Shown here: in pieces, positions 16,638 to 25,131 of the stretch
Numbering within the stretch: the first letter of the stretch is position 1
Layout: every line of letters starts with the position of its first letter
DNA from: Verrucomicrobiota bacterium
GTDB taxonomy: Bacteria; Verrucomicrobiota; Verrucomicrobiia; Opitutales; UBA953
Assembly: GCA_016871725.1 (NCBI GenBank)
Contig: VHCL01000003.1
Location: 1-64,000 of the forward strand
DNA length: 64,000 bases
Direction of reading: 5' to 3'
Notes under the pieces: model-generated
The model's input: only the letters and a program-made list of their open reading frames with translations
The model's database searches: none
Told to the model about the DNA's origin: nothing
Position numbers and translations under genes: made by a program

Positions 16638-17957
16638 ATGAACCCCCGCATCAAGCAGTTCCTCGCCGCCGCCGCCTCACTCGGTTGCGCCTTCACCGCT
16701 TCCGCCGCCGAGCGGAACCCCGCCCTCGACCTCCTGGTCAAGAAGGGGATCATCACCGCCGAAGAGCGCGCCCAGGCCCTCGAGCAGGCCGCCGTCTCCA
16801 AGCTGGCCGCCGGACCCCGCGAGATTCCGTGGTACGAGAAGCTCTCCATCGACGGCTACACCCAGTTCCGTCACACCGAGCAGCTGAACGATGCGGCCTA
16901 CCTCACCGGTGGTCTGCCGGCTGACCGCTCCGTGAGCCGCGACGAGAATTTCGTCATCCGCCGAGGCCGTTTCAAGATCGCCGGTGATTTCGGCCGTCTT
17001 TACCTCTACTCCCAGCTCGATTTCGCTGCCAGCACCGGAGCCACCCGCTTCGCCCTGCAGGCTCGTGACCTTTACGCTGACATCGCCCTCGACGAGGACA
17101 AGGAGCACCGCATCCGCGCGGGTCTCTCCAAGGTGCCTTACGGCTGGGTCAACCTCCAGTCTTCTCAGAACCGACTTGCGATGGAGCGTCCCGAAGCCCT
17201 GAACTCGGCGGTCGAAGGCGAACGCGACCAGGGTCTCTACTACATGTGGGCTTCGAAGGAGAAGCGCGAGCTGCTCAAGCGCCTGGTCAAGGAAGGCTTC
17301 AAGGGGTCCGGCGACTACGGCGTCTTCACCATCGGCGGGTACAGCGGCGCCGGCCTGAATGTCCCCGATAACAATCAGGAGCCCCATGGCATCGTCCGCT
17401 TCAGCTACCCTTGGGTCACCGAATCGGGTCAGATCTACGAACTTGGCGCCGGCGCCTACCACGGTCGCTTCAAGGTCACCAACGGAACCGGTGCCTCGGG
17501 AAACACCACCACTCCTAACGCCCGGGACAGCTCCGACGGCTTCGTGGACCGCCGCTCCTTCGTCACGTTCATCAAGTATGCTCAGCCTTGGGGCATCGAG
17601 GCCGAGTGGACCACCGGTCAGGGACCGCAGATGAACGATGCCCGTACGCAGATCATCACCCAGTCCCTCCAGGGCGGTTACGTCATGCTGAACTACCGCC
17701 ACATCTACGGCGAACAGTCCGAGTTCATCCCGTTCGTCCGCTGGAACTACTTCGACGGCGCCCGCAAGTTCGCCACCAACGCCCCGAAGATGTGCGTGAA
17801 CGAAATCGACGTCGGCTTCGAATGGCAGTGGCGCAAGGAAGTCGAGCTGCAGCTTCAGTACACGTTCTCCAACGAGCGCTCGAATTCGAGTACCTCCAAT
17901 CCAACGGTCATCGCCGATTCGCAGCGCCTCGCGCTCCAGCTCCAGTTCAACTACTGA
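16638..17957 (+). CDS. Phosphate-selective porin O/P family outer-membrane protein
   Basis: 439 residues. A signal peptide ends near A-S-A-A (about residue 24). A short helical segment containing L-L-V-K-K-G-I-I-T follows; such segments precede the barrel in many OprP-like proteins. The rest alternates polar and hydrophobic residues with many aromatic girdle residues and ends L-Q-L-Q-F-N-Y, a typical terminal barrel strand with C-terminal aromatic. The R-R-G-R-F segment before the third strand is common in PF07396 proteins. A role in phosphate uptake is only suggested by family; no convincing Pho box precedes it. Confidence 0.85.
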   Translation: MNPRIKQFLAAAASLGCAFTASAAERNPALDLLVKKGIITAEERAQALEQAAVSKLAAGPREIPWYEKLSIDGYTQFRHTEQLNDAAYLTGGLPADRSVSRDENFVIRRGRFKIAGDFGRLYLYSQLDFAASTGATRFALQARDLYADIALDEDKEHRIRAGLSKVPYGWVNLQSSQNRLAMERPEALNSAVEGERDQGLYYMWASKEKRELLKRLVKEGFKGSGDYGVFTIGGYSGAGLNVPDNNQEPHGIVRFSYPWVTESGQIYELGAGAYHGRFKVTNGTGASGNTTTPNARDSSDGFVDRRSFVTFIKYAQPWGIEAEWTTGQGPQMNDARTQIITQSLQGGYVMLNYRHIYGEQSEFIPFVRWNYFDGARKFATNAPKMCVNEIDVGFEWQWRKEVELQLQYTFSNERSNSSTSNPTVIADSQRLALQLQFNY

Positions 17958-17985
17958 GGCGGTCTTCAGGGCGGGATATGCTTCG

Positions 17986-18017
17986 GAGGGCCGGCTGGGC
18001 AGCCGGCCCTCTTCCTT
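17986..18017 (+). terminator. Rho-independent terminator of the porin gene
   Basis: A 26-nt perfect palindrome (GAGGGCCGGCTG arm) forming a 10-11 bp stem with a small loop, followed by CTTCCTTT. Confidence 0.8.
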
Positions 18018-18077
18018 TGGCGGCCATGCCCCCGTCCGGACCTTGCGGTCCGGGCTTTTCCATATCCATGATAGGAC

Positions 18078-18548
18078 ATGGCGGACATCTACTCCCGCGC
18101 CGAGCGCAGCGCACTCATGGCCAAGGTCCGTGGTCGCGGCAATCTCACGACCGAGGCGGCCTTGGCGAAGCTGCTGCGGGCGCAGGGCTGGTCCGGCTGG
18201 CGCCGGCAGCAGGTCGTCCGCGGCCGGACCGTCGCCGAACGCTTCCGGGTGAGACCGGACTTCGTGTTCCTCGTCCGTCGCCTCGTGGTGTTCGTCGACG
18301 GCTGCTTCTGGCACGGCTGTCCGCGCCATGGGACGCGCCCCCAGGGCAACGCCGCCTTCTGGCGGGCGAAGTTCCGGCGCAACCAGGCGCGGGACCGGCG
18401 GGATACGCGGCGCCTGAGAGCCGCGGGTTGGCGTGTCCTGCGTTTATGGGAGCACGAGCTCCGGGCCAACGCGCGGCCGGCCTTGCTCACGAAACTGCGC
18501 AAGGTCTTCGCGCGGGCACGAAAAAGCCCGACCAAACGGCCGGGCTGA
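18078..18548 (+). CDS. vsr: Very short patch repair endonuclease (Vsr)
   Basis: Nicks 5' of the T in T:G mismatches arising from deamination of 5-methylcytosine. 156 residues. Conserved residues: Glu26, Asp61 in V-R-P-D-F-V-F, and the C76-F-W-H79-G-C81 block with His84; then F-W-X2-K and R-D-R-R-D, and W-R-V-L-R-L-W-E-H-E-L near the end. The partner cytosine methyltransferase is usually adjacent; none is seen within the window. The last codons contain a hairpin that serves the opposite strand. Confidence 0.9.
   Translation: MADIYSRAERSALMAKVRGRGNLTTEAALAKLLRAQGWSGWRRQQVVRGRTVAERFRVRPDFVFLVRRLVVFVDGCFWHGCPRHGTRPQGNAAFWRAKFRRNQARDRRDTRRLRAAGWRVLRLWEHELRANARPALLTKLRKVFARARKSPTKRPG
18520..18546 (-). 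terminator. Terminator of the coiled-coil gene, inside the 3' end of vsr
   Basis: Stem AGCCCG with further pairing across one mismatch and an AAAC/GTTT loop. On the minus strand it is followed by five T. It lies within vsr coding sequence. Confidence 0.7.
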
Positions 18549-18568
18549 TCGGTGGGCTAGGTCGCGGC

Positions 18569-19180
18569 TCAGAGCACGCGGTAGTTCGGCGAAGGGTTGG
18601 GCGTGCCGCGGTTCTGTTCGCGCAGGCGGCGGTTCTCTTCCTCCAGCTCGGCGATGCGGGCGAGGGCGGCGGCCAGCTTGGCGTTCGCTTCGCGCAGGGC
18701 GGCGGACGCGGCCTCGAGGTCGGCTTCGGCCTTCTTGCGCTGGGCGATGGCTTCCTTCAGCTCGGAGCCGTCACGAAGCTTGGCGAGTTCGGCGTTGAGT
18801 TCGTTGACGCGGGCGGCGGCCTCGTTCTTGGCCTTCTCCAGTTCGGCGGCCTTCTTGCCCGCCTTGGCGGCGTCTTCCTTGGCCTTGGCCAGGTCGGCGA
18901 CGGTCTGGGCGGCGTCGGCCTTGGCCTTGGCGAGGGCTTCGGCGGCCTGCTTGCTGGCGGCCTCAGCGTCAGCCTTGGCCTTGGCGAGATCGGCGTCGGC
19001 CTTGTCTTGGGCGGCCTTGGCGGCGGCGGCGGCCTTGGCGGCGTCTTCCTTGGTCTTAGTCAGCGCGGCGCGCGCCAGTTCGGTCTGCTTCTTGGCCTCT
19101 TCTTCGCCGTTCCAGGTCACGATGGCGATGGCGCCGAAGGCGGCGGCCAGGAGGAGGATGATGATTTCGCGAGTCTTCAT
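18569..19180 (-). CDS. Membrane-anchored alanine/lysine-rich coiled-coil protein
   Basis: 203 residues. One N-terminal transmembrane helix (about 6-22) with a short basic cytoplasmic tip. It is followed by a long region of Ala/Lys/Glu/Asp repeats around A-K-A-K-A-D-A that should form a continuous coiled coil, and a leucine-rich A-R-I-A-E-L-E-E-E-N-R-R-L segment. The last 15 residues are Pro/Asn-rich and disordered. No enzymatic motif. It resembles periplasmic spacer or scaffold proteins only in general composition; function unknown. ATG 19180 is chosen because the TM helix begins right after it. Confidence 0.75.
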   Translation of the reverse strand: MKTREIIILLLAAAFGAIAIVTWNGEEEAKKQTELARAALTKTKEDAAKAAAAAKAAQDKADADLAKAKADAEAASKQAAEALAKAKADAAQTVADLAKAKEDAAKAGKKAAELEKAKNEAAARVNELNAELAKLRDGSELKEAIAQRKKAEADLEAASAALREANAKLAAALARIAELEEENRRLREQNRGTPNPSPNYRVL

Positions 19181-19238
19181 GTCGTCTGTTACGACCCATC
19201 TTGCCCGCCGGGTCCCGGGGGTCAAGACCTAGCCCCGC

Positions 19239-20414
19239 TCAGGACAGGCGGTTCTTGTAGTCGGCGTAGCCGAAGCGGCGGACGACCTGGACCTGACCGG
19301 AGGCGGGGTCGAAGCTGGCGATCGCCGGCAGCGGCACCCCGTTGAAGGTCGTGTTCTTCACGAACGTGTAATGGGACATATCCATGAAGACCAGGCGCTG
19401 GCCGATCTTGAGCGGCGCGGCGAAGGAGTAGTCGCCGATGACGTCGCCGGCGAGGCAGGTCACGCTGCCGAGCCGGTAGGTGTGCGGAAGCCTGCCTGGC
19501 AGGTCGGCGTCCAGGATGTCCGCCCGGTAGGGCATCTCGAGGGTGTCTGGCATGTGGTTGGTCGCCGAGATGTCGATGATCGCGATGTCGACGCCGTTGT
19601 GGACGAGGTCGAGGACCGTGCCGACCAGGACGCCGGTGCCGATGCCGATGGCCTCGCCGGGCTCCAGGTAGACCTGGATGTGCTGTCCCCAGCGCTGGCG
19701 GAAGCCCGTGATCACGCGGACGAGGCGCTCGAGGTCGTACCCTTCGCGGGTGATGTGGTGGCCGCCGCCGAAGTTGACCCACTTCATCCGCGGGATGAAT
19801 TCGCCGAACTTCGCCTCGAACGCCGCGACGGTGCGTTCGAGCACGTCGGAGCCCTGCTGGCACATCGTGTGGAAATGGAGGCCCTCGAGCCCGTCGAGGT
19901 CGTCGGCCGACCGGATCTCGGAGCGGAGCGTGCCGAGGCGGGAGCCGGCGGCGCAGGGATTGTAGAGCTCGACGTCTACTTCGGCGTGCTCCGGGTTGAC
20001 GCGCAGGCCGAAGGAGATCTTGCGGCCGGAGGCCAGCGCGGCGGCCTTATGGCGCTTCCACTGCGTGGGCGAGTTGAACGAGATATGGTCGGCGACGCGG
20101 AGGAGGCGGGCGAACTCCTCGTCTTTGAAGGCCGGCGAGTAGGCGTGGACTTCGCCGCCGAATTCTTCGCGACCGAGGAGCGCCTCGTGGATGCCGCTGG
20201 CGGTCGTGCCCGCGAGATGCTTCGCGATCAGCTTCGCCTCGCTGAACTGCGCGAAGCCCTTGAGCGCGAGGAGGACCTTGGCGCCCGAGCGGTCCATCAC
20301 GGAGCGGAGGACGCGGAGGTTCTGCTCCAGCAGGCCGCGATGGAGGACGTGGCAGGGGCTGGGGACCTGGCTCAGGTCGACCCGGCGGAAAGCATCGGTG
20401 AGGGCGTCGGACAC
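19239..20414 (-). CDS. nspC: Carboxynorspermidine/carboxyspermidine decarboxylase
   Basis: PLP enzyme of the alanine-racemase fold that decarboxylates carboxy(nor)spermidine in the alternative polyamine pathway. 391 residues. PLP lysine is Lys52 in L-A-L-K-G-F. The H-F-H-T-M-C-Q-Q segment, the G-G-G-H-H motif, the E-P-G-E-A phosphate-binding segment and the D-Y-S-F-A region near the C-terminus match NspC. The start is GTG at 20414, with a promoter-like sequence just upstream, so it can be expressed apart from the preceding synthase gene. Confidence 0.92.
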   Translation of the reverse strand: MSDALTDAFRRVDLSQVPSPCHVLHRGLLEQNLRVLRSVMDRSGAKVLLALKGFAQFSEAKLIAKHLAGTTASGIHEALLGREEFGGEVHAYSPAFKDEEFARLLRVADHISFNSPTQWKRHKAAALASGRKISFGLRVNPEHAEVDVELYNPCAAGSRLGTLRSEIRSADDLDGLEGLHFHTMCQQGSDVLERTVAAFEAKFGEFIPRMKWVNFGGGHHITREGYDLERLVRVITGFRQRWGQHIQVYLEPGEAIGIGTGVLVGTVLDLVHNGVDIAIIDISATNHMPDTLEMPYRADILDADLPGRLPHTYRLGSVTCLAGDVIGDYSFAAPLKIGQRLVFMDMSHYTFVKNTTFNGVPLPAIASFDPASGQVQVVRRFGYADYKNRLS

Positions 20415-20420
20415 GGCGTT

Positions 20421-20449
20421 GAAATTGGAAGCGTCGGGGGGCGGTGCAA
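20421..20449 (-). promoter_or_regulatory. Candidate leaderless promoter of nspC
   Basis: Minus strand: TTGCAC, 17 nt, AATTTC, then 6 nt to the GTG at 20414. It lies immediately after the terminator of the upstream gene. Confidence 0.5.
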
Positions 20450-20450
20450 A

Positions 20451-20475
20451 CGAAAAGCCCGCTTCGCAGCGGGCT
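20451..20475 (-). terminator. Terminator between the carboxynorspermidine synthase gene and nspC
   Basis: Perfect 8-bp stem AGCCCGCT with a 4-nt loop, followed on the minus strand by TTTTCG. Confidence 0.7.
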
Positions 20476-20489
20476 TCGGGGGCGGCCGT

Positions 20490-21689
20490 TCAGGCGACCG
20501 GGAGTTCCTTCACGTGCCAGGGGAGGCCGCGCTTGTTGAGCTCGGCCATGAACGGGTCCGGATCCATCTCCTCCATGTTCCAGACGCCGGGCTTGAGCCA
20601 CTGGCCGCCGGCGAGCATCGCGCCGCCGATGGCGGCCGGGACGCCGGTCGTGTAGCTGATCGCCTGGGACTTCACCTCGGCGTAGCATTCCTGGTGGTCG
20701 CAGACGTTGTAGATGAAGACCTTGCGGGGCTTGCCGTCCTTGGTGCCGGTGATCTCGCAGCCGATGCAGGTCTTGCCCTTGGTGCGCGGGCCGAGGGAGG
20801 CGGGATCCGGCAGCAGCGCCTTCAGGAACTGGATCGGGACGATCTTGTGACCCTGGAAGTCGATCGGGTCGATGCGGGTCATGCCCACGTTCTCGAGCAC
20901 GCGCAGGTGCGTGAGGTAGTTCTCGGAGAAGGTCATGAAGAAGCGGATGCGCTTCAGGCCCTTGATGTTGAGGGCGAGGGACTCGAGTTCCTCGTGGTAG
21001 AGCAGGTAGCTGTCCTTCGGGCCGACGACCGGGTAGTCGTACACCCACTTCACGGAGAGCGGGTCGGTCTCCTTCCATTCGCCCTGCTCCCAGAAGCGGC
21101 CGCGCTGGGTGATCTCGCGGATGTTGATCTCCGGGTTGAAGTTCGTGGCGAACTTGTAGCCGTGGTCGCCGGCGTTGGCGTCCATGATGTCGATCGTCTC
21201 GATCGTGTCGAAGAGGTGCTTCTGGGCGTAGGCGCAGAAGACGTTGGTCACGCCGGGGTCGAAGCCCGAGCCGAGGAGGGCGGTGAGGCCGGCCTTCTGG
21301 AAGCGCTCGCGGTAGGCCCACTGCCAGGAGTATTCGAACTTCGCGAGGTGCGGCGGCTCGTAGTTGGCCGTGTCGACGTAGTGGATGCCGGCGTGGAGGC
21401 AGGCGTCCATCAGGGGGAGGTCCTGGTAGGGCAGGGCGACGTTGATGAGCAGCTCGGCGCCGAAGGACTTGATCAGGGCGACCGTGGCCTTGACGTCGTC
21501 CGCGTCGAGGGCGGCGGTGCGGATCGTCCGGCCCGTGGCGGCCTTGACGTCGGCGGCGATGGCCTTGCACTTGTTCTCGTTGCGCGAGGCCAGCATGACC
21601 TCCGAGAAGGACTCGGGGTTCATGGCGCACTTGTGGGCGACGACGTTGCCGACGCCGCCGGCGCCGATGATCAGGACTTTCTTGCTCAT
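20490..21689 (-). CDS. Carboxynorspermidine synthase (saccharopine dehydrogenase family)
   Basis: 399 residues. N-terminal G-A-G-G-V-G Rossmann motif at 8-13. The central region has D-T-A-N-Y-E and G-F-D-P-G-V-T-N, typical of the Lys1-like carboxynorspermidine dehydrogenase group, which condenses aspartate semialdehyde with diaminopropane or putrescine. Adjacency to nspC supports this over saccharopine dehydrogenase. The upstream neighbour on the strand is tRNA-Asp. The ATG at 21689 is chosen because the fold starts directly there. Confidence 0.9.
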   Translation of the reverse strand: MSKKVLIIGAGGVGNVVAHKCAMNPESFSEVMLASRNENKCKAIAADVKAATGRTIRTAALDADDVKATVALIKSFGAELLINVALPYQDLPLMDACLHAGIHYVDTANYEPPHLAKFEYSWQWAYRERFQKAGLTALLGSGFDPGVTNVFCAYAQKHLFDTIETIDIMDANAGDHGYKFATNFNPEINIREITQRGRFWEQGEWKETDPLSVKWVYDYPVVGPKDSYLLYHEELESLALNIKGLKRIRFFMTFSENYLTHLRVLENVGMTRIDPIDFQGHKIVPIQFLKALLPDPASLGPRTKGKTCIGCEITGTKDGKPRKVFIYNVCDHQECYAEVKSQAISYTTGVPAAIGGAMLAGGQWLKPGVWNMEEMDPDPFMAELNKRGLPWHVKELPVA

Positions 21690-21790
21690 GGGTGAGTGAT
21701 TTCTGTCCACTCGGCAGGGAGGGGGAAGCAAAAAGGATGCACAGTCCCGCCAAGGCGAGGTGACGGACCGGCGACGGCGTCCGGGCAGTC

Positions 21791-21819
21791 CTTTCCGGAC
21801 CGGCGGACCGGTCGGAAAG
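21791..21819 (-). other. Hairpin between tRNA-Asp and the carboxynorspermidine synthase gene
   Basis: Arms CTTTCC+GACCGG and CCGGTC+GGAAAG pair with a single bulged G and a CGGA loop. No U-tract follows on the minus strand, so it may be a processing or Rho-dependent signal rather than a classical terminator. Confidence 0.5.
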
Positions 21820-21833
21820 TAAACCCTTTTGGC

Positions 21834-21910
21834 TGGCGGGATGGGCGGGACTCGAACCCGTGACCTCCGCAGTGACAGTGCGGCGCTCTAACCAACTGAG
21901 CTACCACCCC
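21834..21910 (-). tRNA. tRNA-Asp (GTC)
   Basis: Cloverleaf on the minus strand with acceptor GGGGTGG paired to CCATCCC (one G-U), anticodon loop CTGTCAC giving GTC, T-loop TTCGAGT, discriminator G and an encoded CCA. A 10-bp inverted repeat (CCTTTTGGCT) in the 5' leader can pair with the 3' end and trailer. Confidence 0.95.
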
Positions 21911-21977
21911 GGTAGCCAAAAGGAAGGGTAACAAAGGTTTCGGGACGGGGGTCTGTCAAACGGAAAACCGACCCAAA

Positions 21978-23237
21978 TTAACCCCGTACCTGGCCTTGGC
22001 CGACGATTTCGAACTTCCAGGTGGTCAATTCGCGGATACCCATGGGTCCGCGGGCGTGCAGGCGGTCAGTGGAGATGCCGACTTCGGCCCCGAAGCCGAA
22101 CTCGCCGCCGTCGGTGAACCGGGTGCTGGCGTTCCAATAGACGCAGGCGCTGTCGACCTGGGCGAGGAAAGCGCGGGCGGCGGACTCGTCGGCCGTGACG
22201 ATGGCGTCGGAGTGGTGCGAGCCGTAGTCCTCGACGTGGGCGACCGCCTCGGCGAGGCCGGCGACGATCTTCACGTTGAGGATGAGGCCGAGGTGTTCGG
22301 TCCGGTAGTCCTGCTCCGTGGCGGCCCGGGCGCCGGGCATCAGCGGCCGCGACTGGGCGCAGGCGCGGACCTCGGTCTGCTTGGCCGCCAGGGCGGCGGC
22401 CAGCTTCGGGAGGAATTTCTGGGCGACGGCCGCGTCCACGAGCAAGGTCTCGAGGGCGTTGCAGGCGCTGGGGCGCTGGCACTTCGCGTTGAGCACGATC
22501 TGTTCGGCCATCGCGAGGTCGGCCTGCGCGTGGACGAAGACATGGCAGATGCCCGCGTCGTGCTTGATGACGGGGACCTTGGCGGAATTGACCACCGCCT
22601 CGATGAGGCCGGGGCCGCCGCGGGGGACGATGATGTCGACGATGCCGCGGAGGGAGCCGAGGGCGGGCACCGCTTCGCGGTCCGTGAAGGGCAGGAGCGT
22701 GACGGCTTCGGCGGGCAGGCCGGCGTCGCGCAGGCCGGTCGCGAACGACTGCGACAGCGCGATGTTCGTGTGGATCGCTTCGCTGCCGCCGCGGAGCACG
22801 CAGCCGTTGCCGGACTTCAGGCAGAGGGCGGCGGCGTCGACGGTGACGTTGGGGCGCGATTCGAAGATGATGGCGACGAGGCCGATCGGGACGCGGCGGC
22901 GCACGATGCGCAGGCCGTTGGGGCGGGTCCAGTCCTCGGTGACTTCGCCGACCGGGTCGGGCAGCTTCGCGACCGCTTCGCAGGCGACCGCGATATCCTC
23001 CAGCCGGGCGTGGTCGAGACGCAGACGGTCGGTCATCGCGTCCGTGAGGCCCTTGGCCTGGGCGGCCGCGAGGTCCTGGACGTTGGCCGCGAGGATGGCG
23101 GCTTCGTCGGCGCGGAGGGCCTGGGCGGCGGCGCGCAGGGCGGCGTCGCGGACGGCGGTCGGGGCGAGGGCGAGGGCGCGCGAGGCCTTCTTGGCCGTGC
23201 GGGCGATCGCCGTCACGCGCTGGAGGAGGTCGCTCAT
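21978..23237 (-). CDS. proA: Gamma-glutamyl phosphate reductase
   Basis: NADPH-dependent reduction of glutamyl-5-phosphate to glutamate-5-semialdehyde in proline synthesis. 419 residues, full length. The aldehyde-dehydrogenase-like catalytic cysteine is Cys259 in Q-R-P-S-A-C-N-A. The E-S-R-P-N-V-T segment and the G-K-X3-I-K-H-D-A-G-I-C-H region are present. Start ATG overlaps the proB stop (ATGA), so translation is coupled. tRNA-Asp lies 67 bp downstream. Confidence 0.96.
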   Translation of the reverse strand: MSDLLQRVTAIARTAKKASRALALAPTAVRDAALRAAAQALRADEAAILAANVQDLAAAQAKGLTDAMTDRLRLDHARLEDIAVACEAVAKLPDPVGEVTEDWTRPNGLRIVRRRVPIGLVAIIFESRPNVTVDAAALCLKSGNGCVLRGGSEAIHTNIALSQSFATGLRDAGLPAEAVTLLPFTDREAVPALGSLRGIVDIIVPRGGPGLIEAVVNSAKVPVIKHDAGICHVFVHAQADLAMAEQIVLNAKCQRPSACNALETLLVDAAVAQKFLPKLAAALAAKQTEVRACAQSRPLMPGARAATEQDYRTEHLGLILNVKIVAGLAEAVAHVEDYGSHHSDAIVTADESAARAFLAQVDSACVYWNASTRFTDGGEFGFGAEVGISTDRLHARGPMGIRELTTWKFEIVGQGQVRG

Positions 23238-24004
23238 TTCTTCTTCAGCGAGAAGCGCGTGCCGAGCTTCTTGCCGTCGGCGAGTTCGAGCAGGACCTTC
23301 TCGCGGCGGCCGCTGGCGATGACCGTGTCGACGCCGCCTTCGGCCGCGATCTCCGCGGCGAGCAGCTTCGTGACCATGCCGCCCACGTTGCGTTCGGAGC
23401 CCGCGCCGCCGGCCAGGGCGCGCACGGAGTCGTCGATCTTGCGGACGGAGGGGATGAGGTCGCCGGTGCCGTCGGACTTCGTCATCAGGCCCGGAATGCC
23501 GGAGAGGATGACGAGCAGGTCGGCGCCGACGAGGGCGGCGACGTGGGCCGAGAGGCGGTCGTTGTCGCCGACCTTGATCTCTTCGTCGGCGATGGCGTCG
23601 TTCTCGTTGATGATCGGGACGAAGCGCTTGCGGGAGAGGAGGAGGTCGAGGGTCGCGCGGGCGTTGCGCGTGCAGGCGCGGCTGTCGAGGTCCCAGTAGG
23701 TCAGCAGCATCTGCGAACCCAGCAGCCGGTGGCGGCGGAGGTGCTTGCCGTATTCCGACATCAGCTCCGGCTGGCCGACGGTGGCGCAGGCCTGGAGTTC
23801 GCGGGCGTCCTTGGGGCGCTTCTCGAGGCCCATCGCGGTCATGCCCGCGGCGACGGCGCCGGAGGTGACCAGCACGACCTGGACGCCGCGCTCATGCAGG
23901 CCGGCGACCTGGTCGACGATGCGGCCGATCTGGACGCGGTCGACCTTGCCGTCCTTGCGGGTGAGGAGGCCTGAACCGAGCTTGATGACCCAACGTTTTG
24001 CCAT
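23234..24004 (-). CDS. proB: Glutamate 5-kinase (short form without PUA domain)
   Basis: Phosphorylates glutamate as the first step of proline synthesis. 256 residues: the amino acid kinase domain only, with K-L-G-S-G at the start, T-S-G-A-V-A-A-G and the N-E-N-D region. The C-terminal PUA domain of the 367-residue E. coli enzyme is absent; short forms are known in several phyla. The ATG at 24004 (MAKRW) is preferred because the kinase fold starts immediately. Forms an operon with proA. Confidence 0.94.
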   Translation of the reverse strand: MAKRWVIKLGSGLLTRKDGKVDRVQIGRIVDQVAGLHERGVQVVLVTSGAVAAGMTAMGLEKRPKDARELQACATVGQPELMSEYGKHLRRHRLLGSQMLLTYWDLDSRACTRNARATLDLLLSRKRFVPIINENDAIADEEIKVGDNDRLSAHVAALVGADLLVILSGIPGLMTKSDGTGDLIPSVRKIDDSVRALAGGAGSERNVGGMVTKLLAAEIAAEGGVDTVIASGRREKVLLELADGKKLGTRFSLKKK

Positions 24005-24065
24005 GGCGGTAGGGGGCGACCTTAGCCGAGGCAAAACGCCGTTGTCCAGCGTCAGAACGCCGACC

Positions 24066-25094
24066 TCAGAACGAAGGCGGCTGCAGGCCCACGGCCAGCC
24101 AGCCTTTCGGGGCCAGGACGCGCCCCTGCGGGGTGCGGACGACGTAGCCTTCCTGCACGAGGAACGGCTCATGGACTTCCTCGAGCGTGTGGGCGTCCTC
24201 GCCGATGGCGGCGCCGATGCTGCTGAGGCCGACCGGGCCGCCGGCGTGCTTCTCGGCCATCGCGCGGAGGAAACGGTGGTCCATGTCGTCGAGGCCGTGC
24301 TGGTCGATCTCGAGGAGCTCGAGGGCCGCGGCGGTCACCGCGGCGTCGGCCCGGCCGTCGGCGCGTTCGAGGGCGTAGTCGCGCGTGAAGCGCAGCAGGT
24401 TGTTGACGATGCGGGGCGTGCCGCGGGCGCGGCGGGCGATCTCGTCGGCGCCGCCTTGGTCGATGTCGAGGCTGAGCAGGGCGGCGTTGCGGCGCACGAT
24501 GCCGAGGAGCTGCTCGCGCGTGTAGTAATCGAGGCGCGTCTGCAGGGTGAAGCGGCTGCGGAGCGGCGCCGTGAGCAGGCCCGTGCGGGTCGTCGCGCCG
24601 ACCAGCGTGAACTTCGGCAGGTCGAGGCGGACGCTGCGGGCGTTCGGACCCTGGTCGATCATGATGTCGATGCGGAAGTCCTCCATCGCCGAGTAGAGGA
24701 ACTCCTCGACCGTCTTCGGGATGCGGTGGATCTCGTCGACGAAGAGCAGGTCGCCCTCCTGCAGGCTCGTGAGCAGGCCGGCGAGGTCGGAGGCCTTCTC
24801 GACCACCGGGCCGGACGTCACGCGGATCGGGCGGCCCATCTCCTCGGCGAGGATCATCGCGAGGGTCGTCTTGCCCAGGCCGGGCGGGCCGTGGAGGAGG
24901 ATGTGGTCGAGCGTGCGGCCTTCGCGGCGCGCGGCGCCGATCATCACGCGCAGGCGTTCGACCGTGCGCTGCTGGCCGACGAAGTCGTCGAGCTTCGGCG
25001 GGCGCAGGGCGGCGTCGAGCGATCGGTTCGCGCGGGACACGGCTGCCTTGCCGGCGGACGGCTGGGGGTCATCGGGCGGATCCTTGCGGGCCAT
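24066..25094 (-). CDS. ruvB: Holliday junction branch migration helicase RuvB
   Basis: AAA+ motor that drives branch migration with RuvA. 342 residues. Walker A G-P-P-G-L-G-K-T at 69-76, Walker B with D-E-I-H-R, the G-A-T-T-R sensor segment and the winged-helix C-terminal part with the conserved R-G-R/K region. ruvA and ruvC are not adjacent. Divided from proB by 61 bp. Confidence 0.97.
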   Translation of the reverse strand: MARKDPPDDPQPSAGKAAVSRANRSLDAALRPPKLDDFVGQQRTVERLRVMIGAARREGRTLDHILLHGPPGLGKTTLAMILAEEMGRPIRVTSGPVVEKASDLAGLLTSLQEGDLLFVDEIHRIPKTVEEFLYSAMEDFRIDIMIDQGPNARSVRLDLPKFTLVGATTRTGLLTAPLRSRFTLQTRLDYYTREQLLGIVRRNAALLSLDIDQGGADEIARRARGTPRIVNNLLRFTRDYALERADGRADAAVTAAALELLEIDQHGLDDMDHRFLRAMAEKHAGGPVGLSSIGAAIGEDAHTLEEVHEPFLVQEGYVVRTPQGRVLAPKGWLAVGLQPPSF

Positions 25095-25099
25095 GGGCG

Positions 25100-25128
25100 C
25101 AAGGTGCGGGCTCGGGGCGAATTGGCAA
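25100..25128 (-). promoter_or_regulatory. Candidate leaderless promoter of ruvB
   Basis: Minus strand: TTGCCA, 17 nt, ACCTTG, then 5 nt to the ATG at 25094. The -10 is poor; the -35 position matches the pattern elsewhere. Confidence 0.3.
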
Positions 25129-25131
25129 CCC

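Noticed and set aside
18600..19160. Ala/Lys repeat tract as a DNA-level repeat or mobile element
   Set aside because: The periodicity is at protein level in a coiled-coil gene with a clear start and terminator; the DNA repeats are imperfect.
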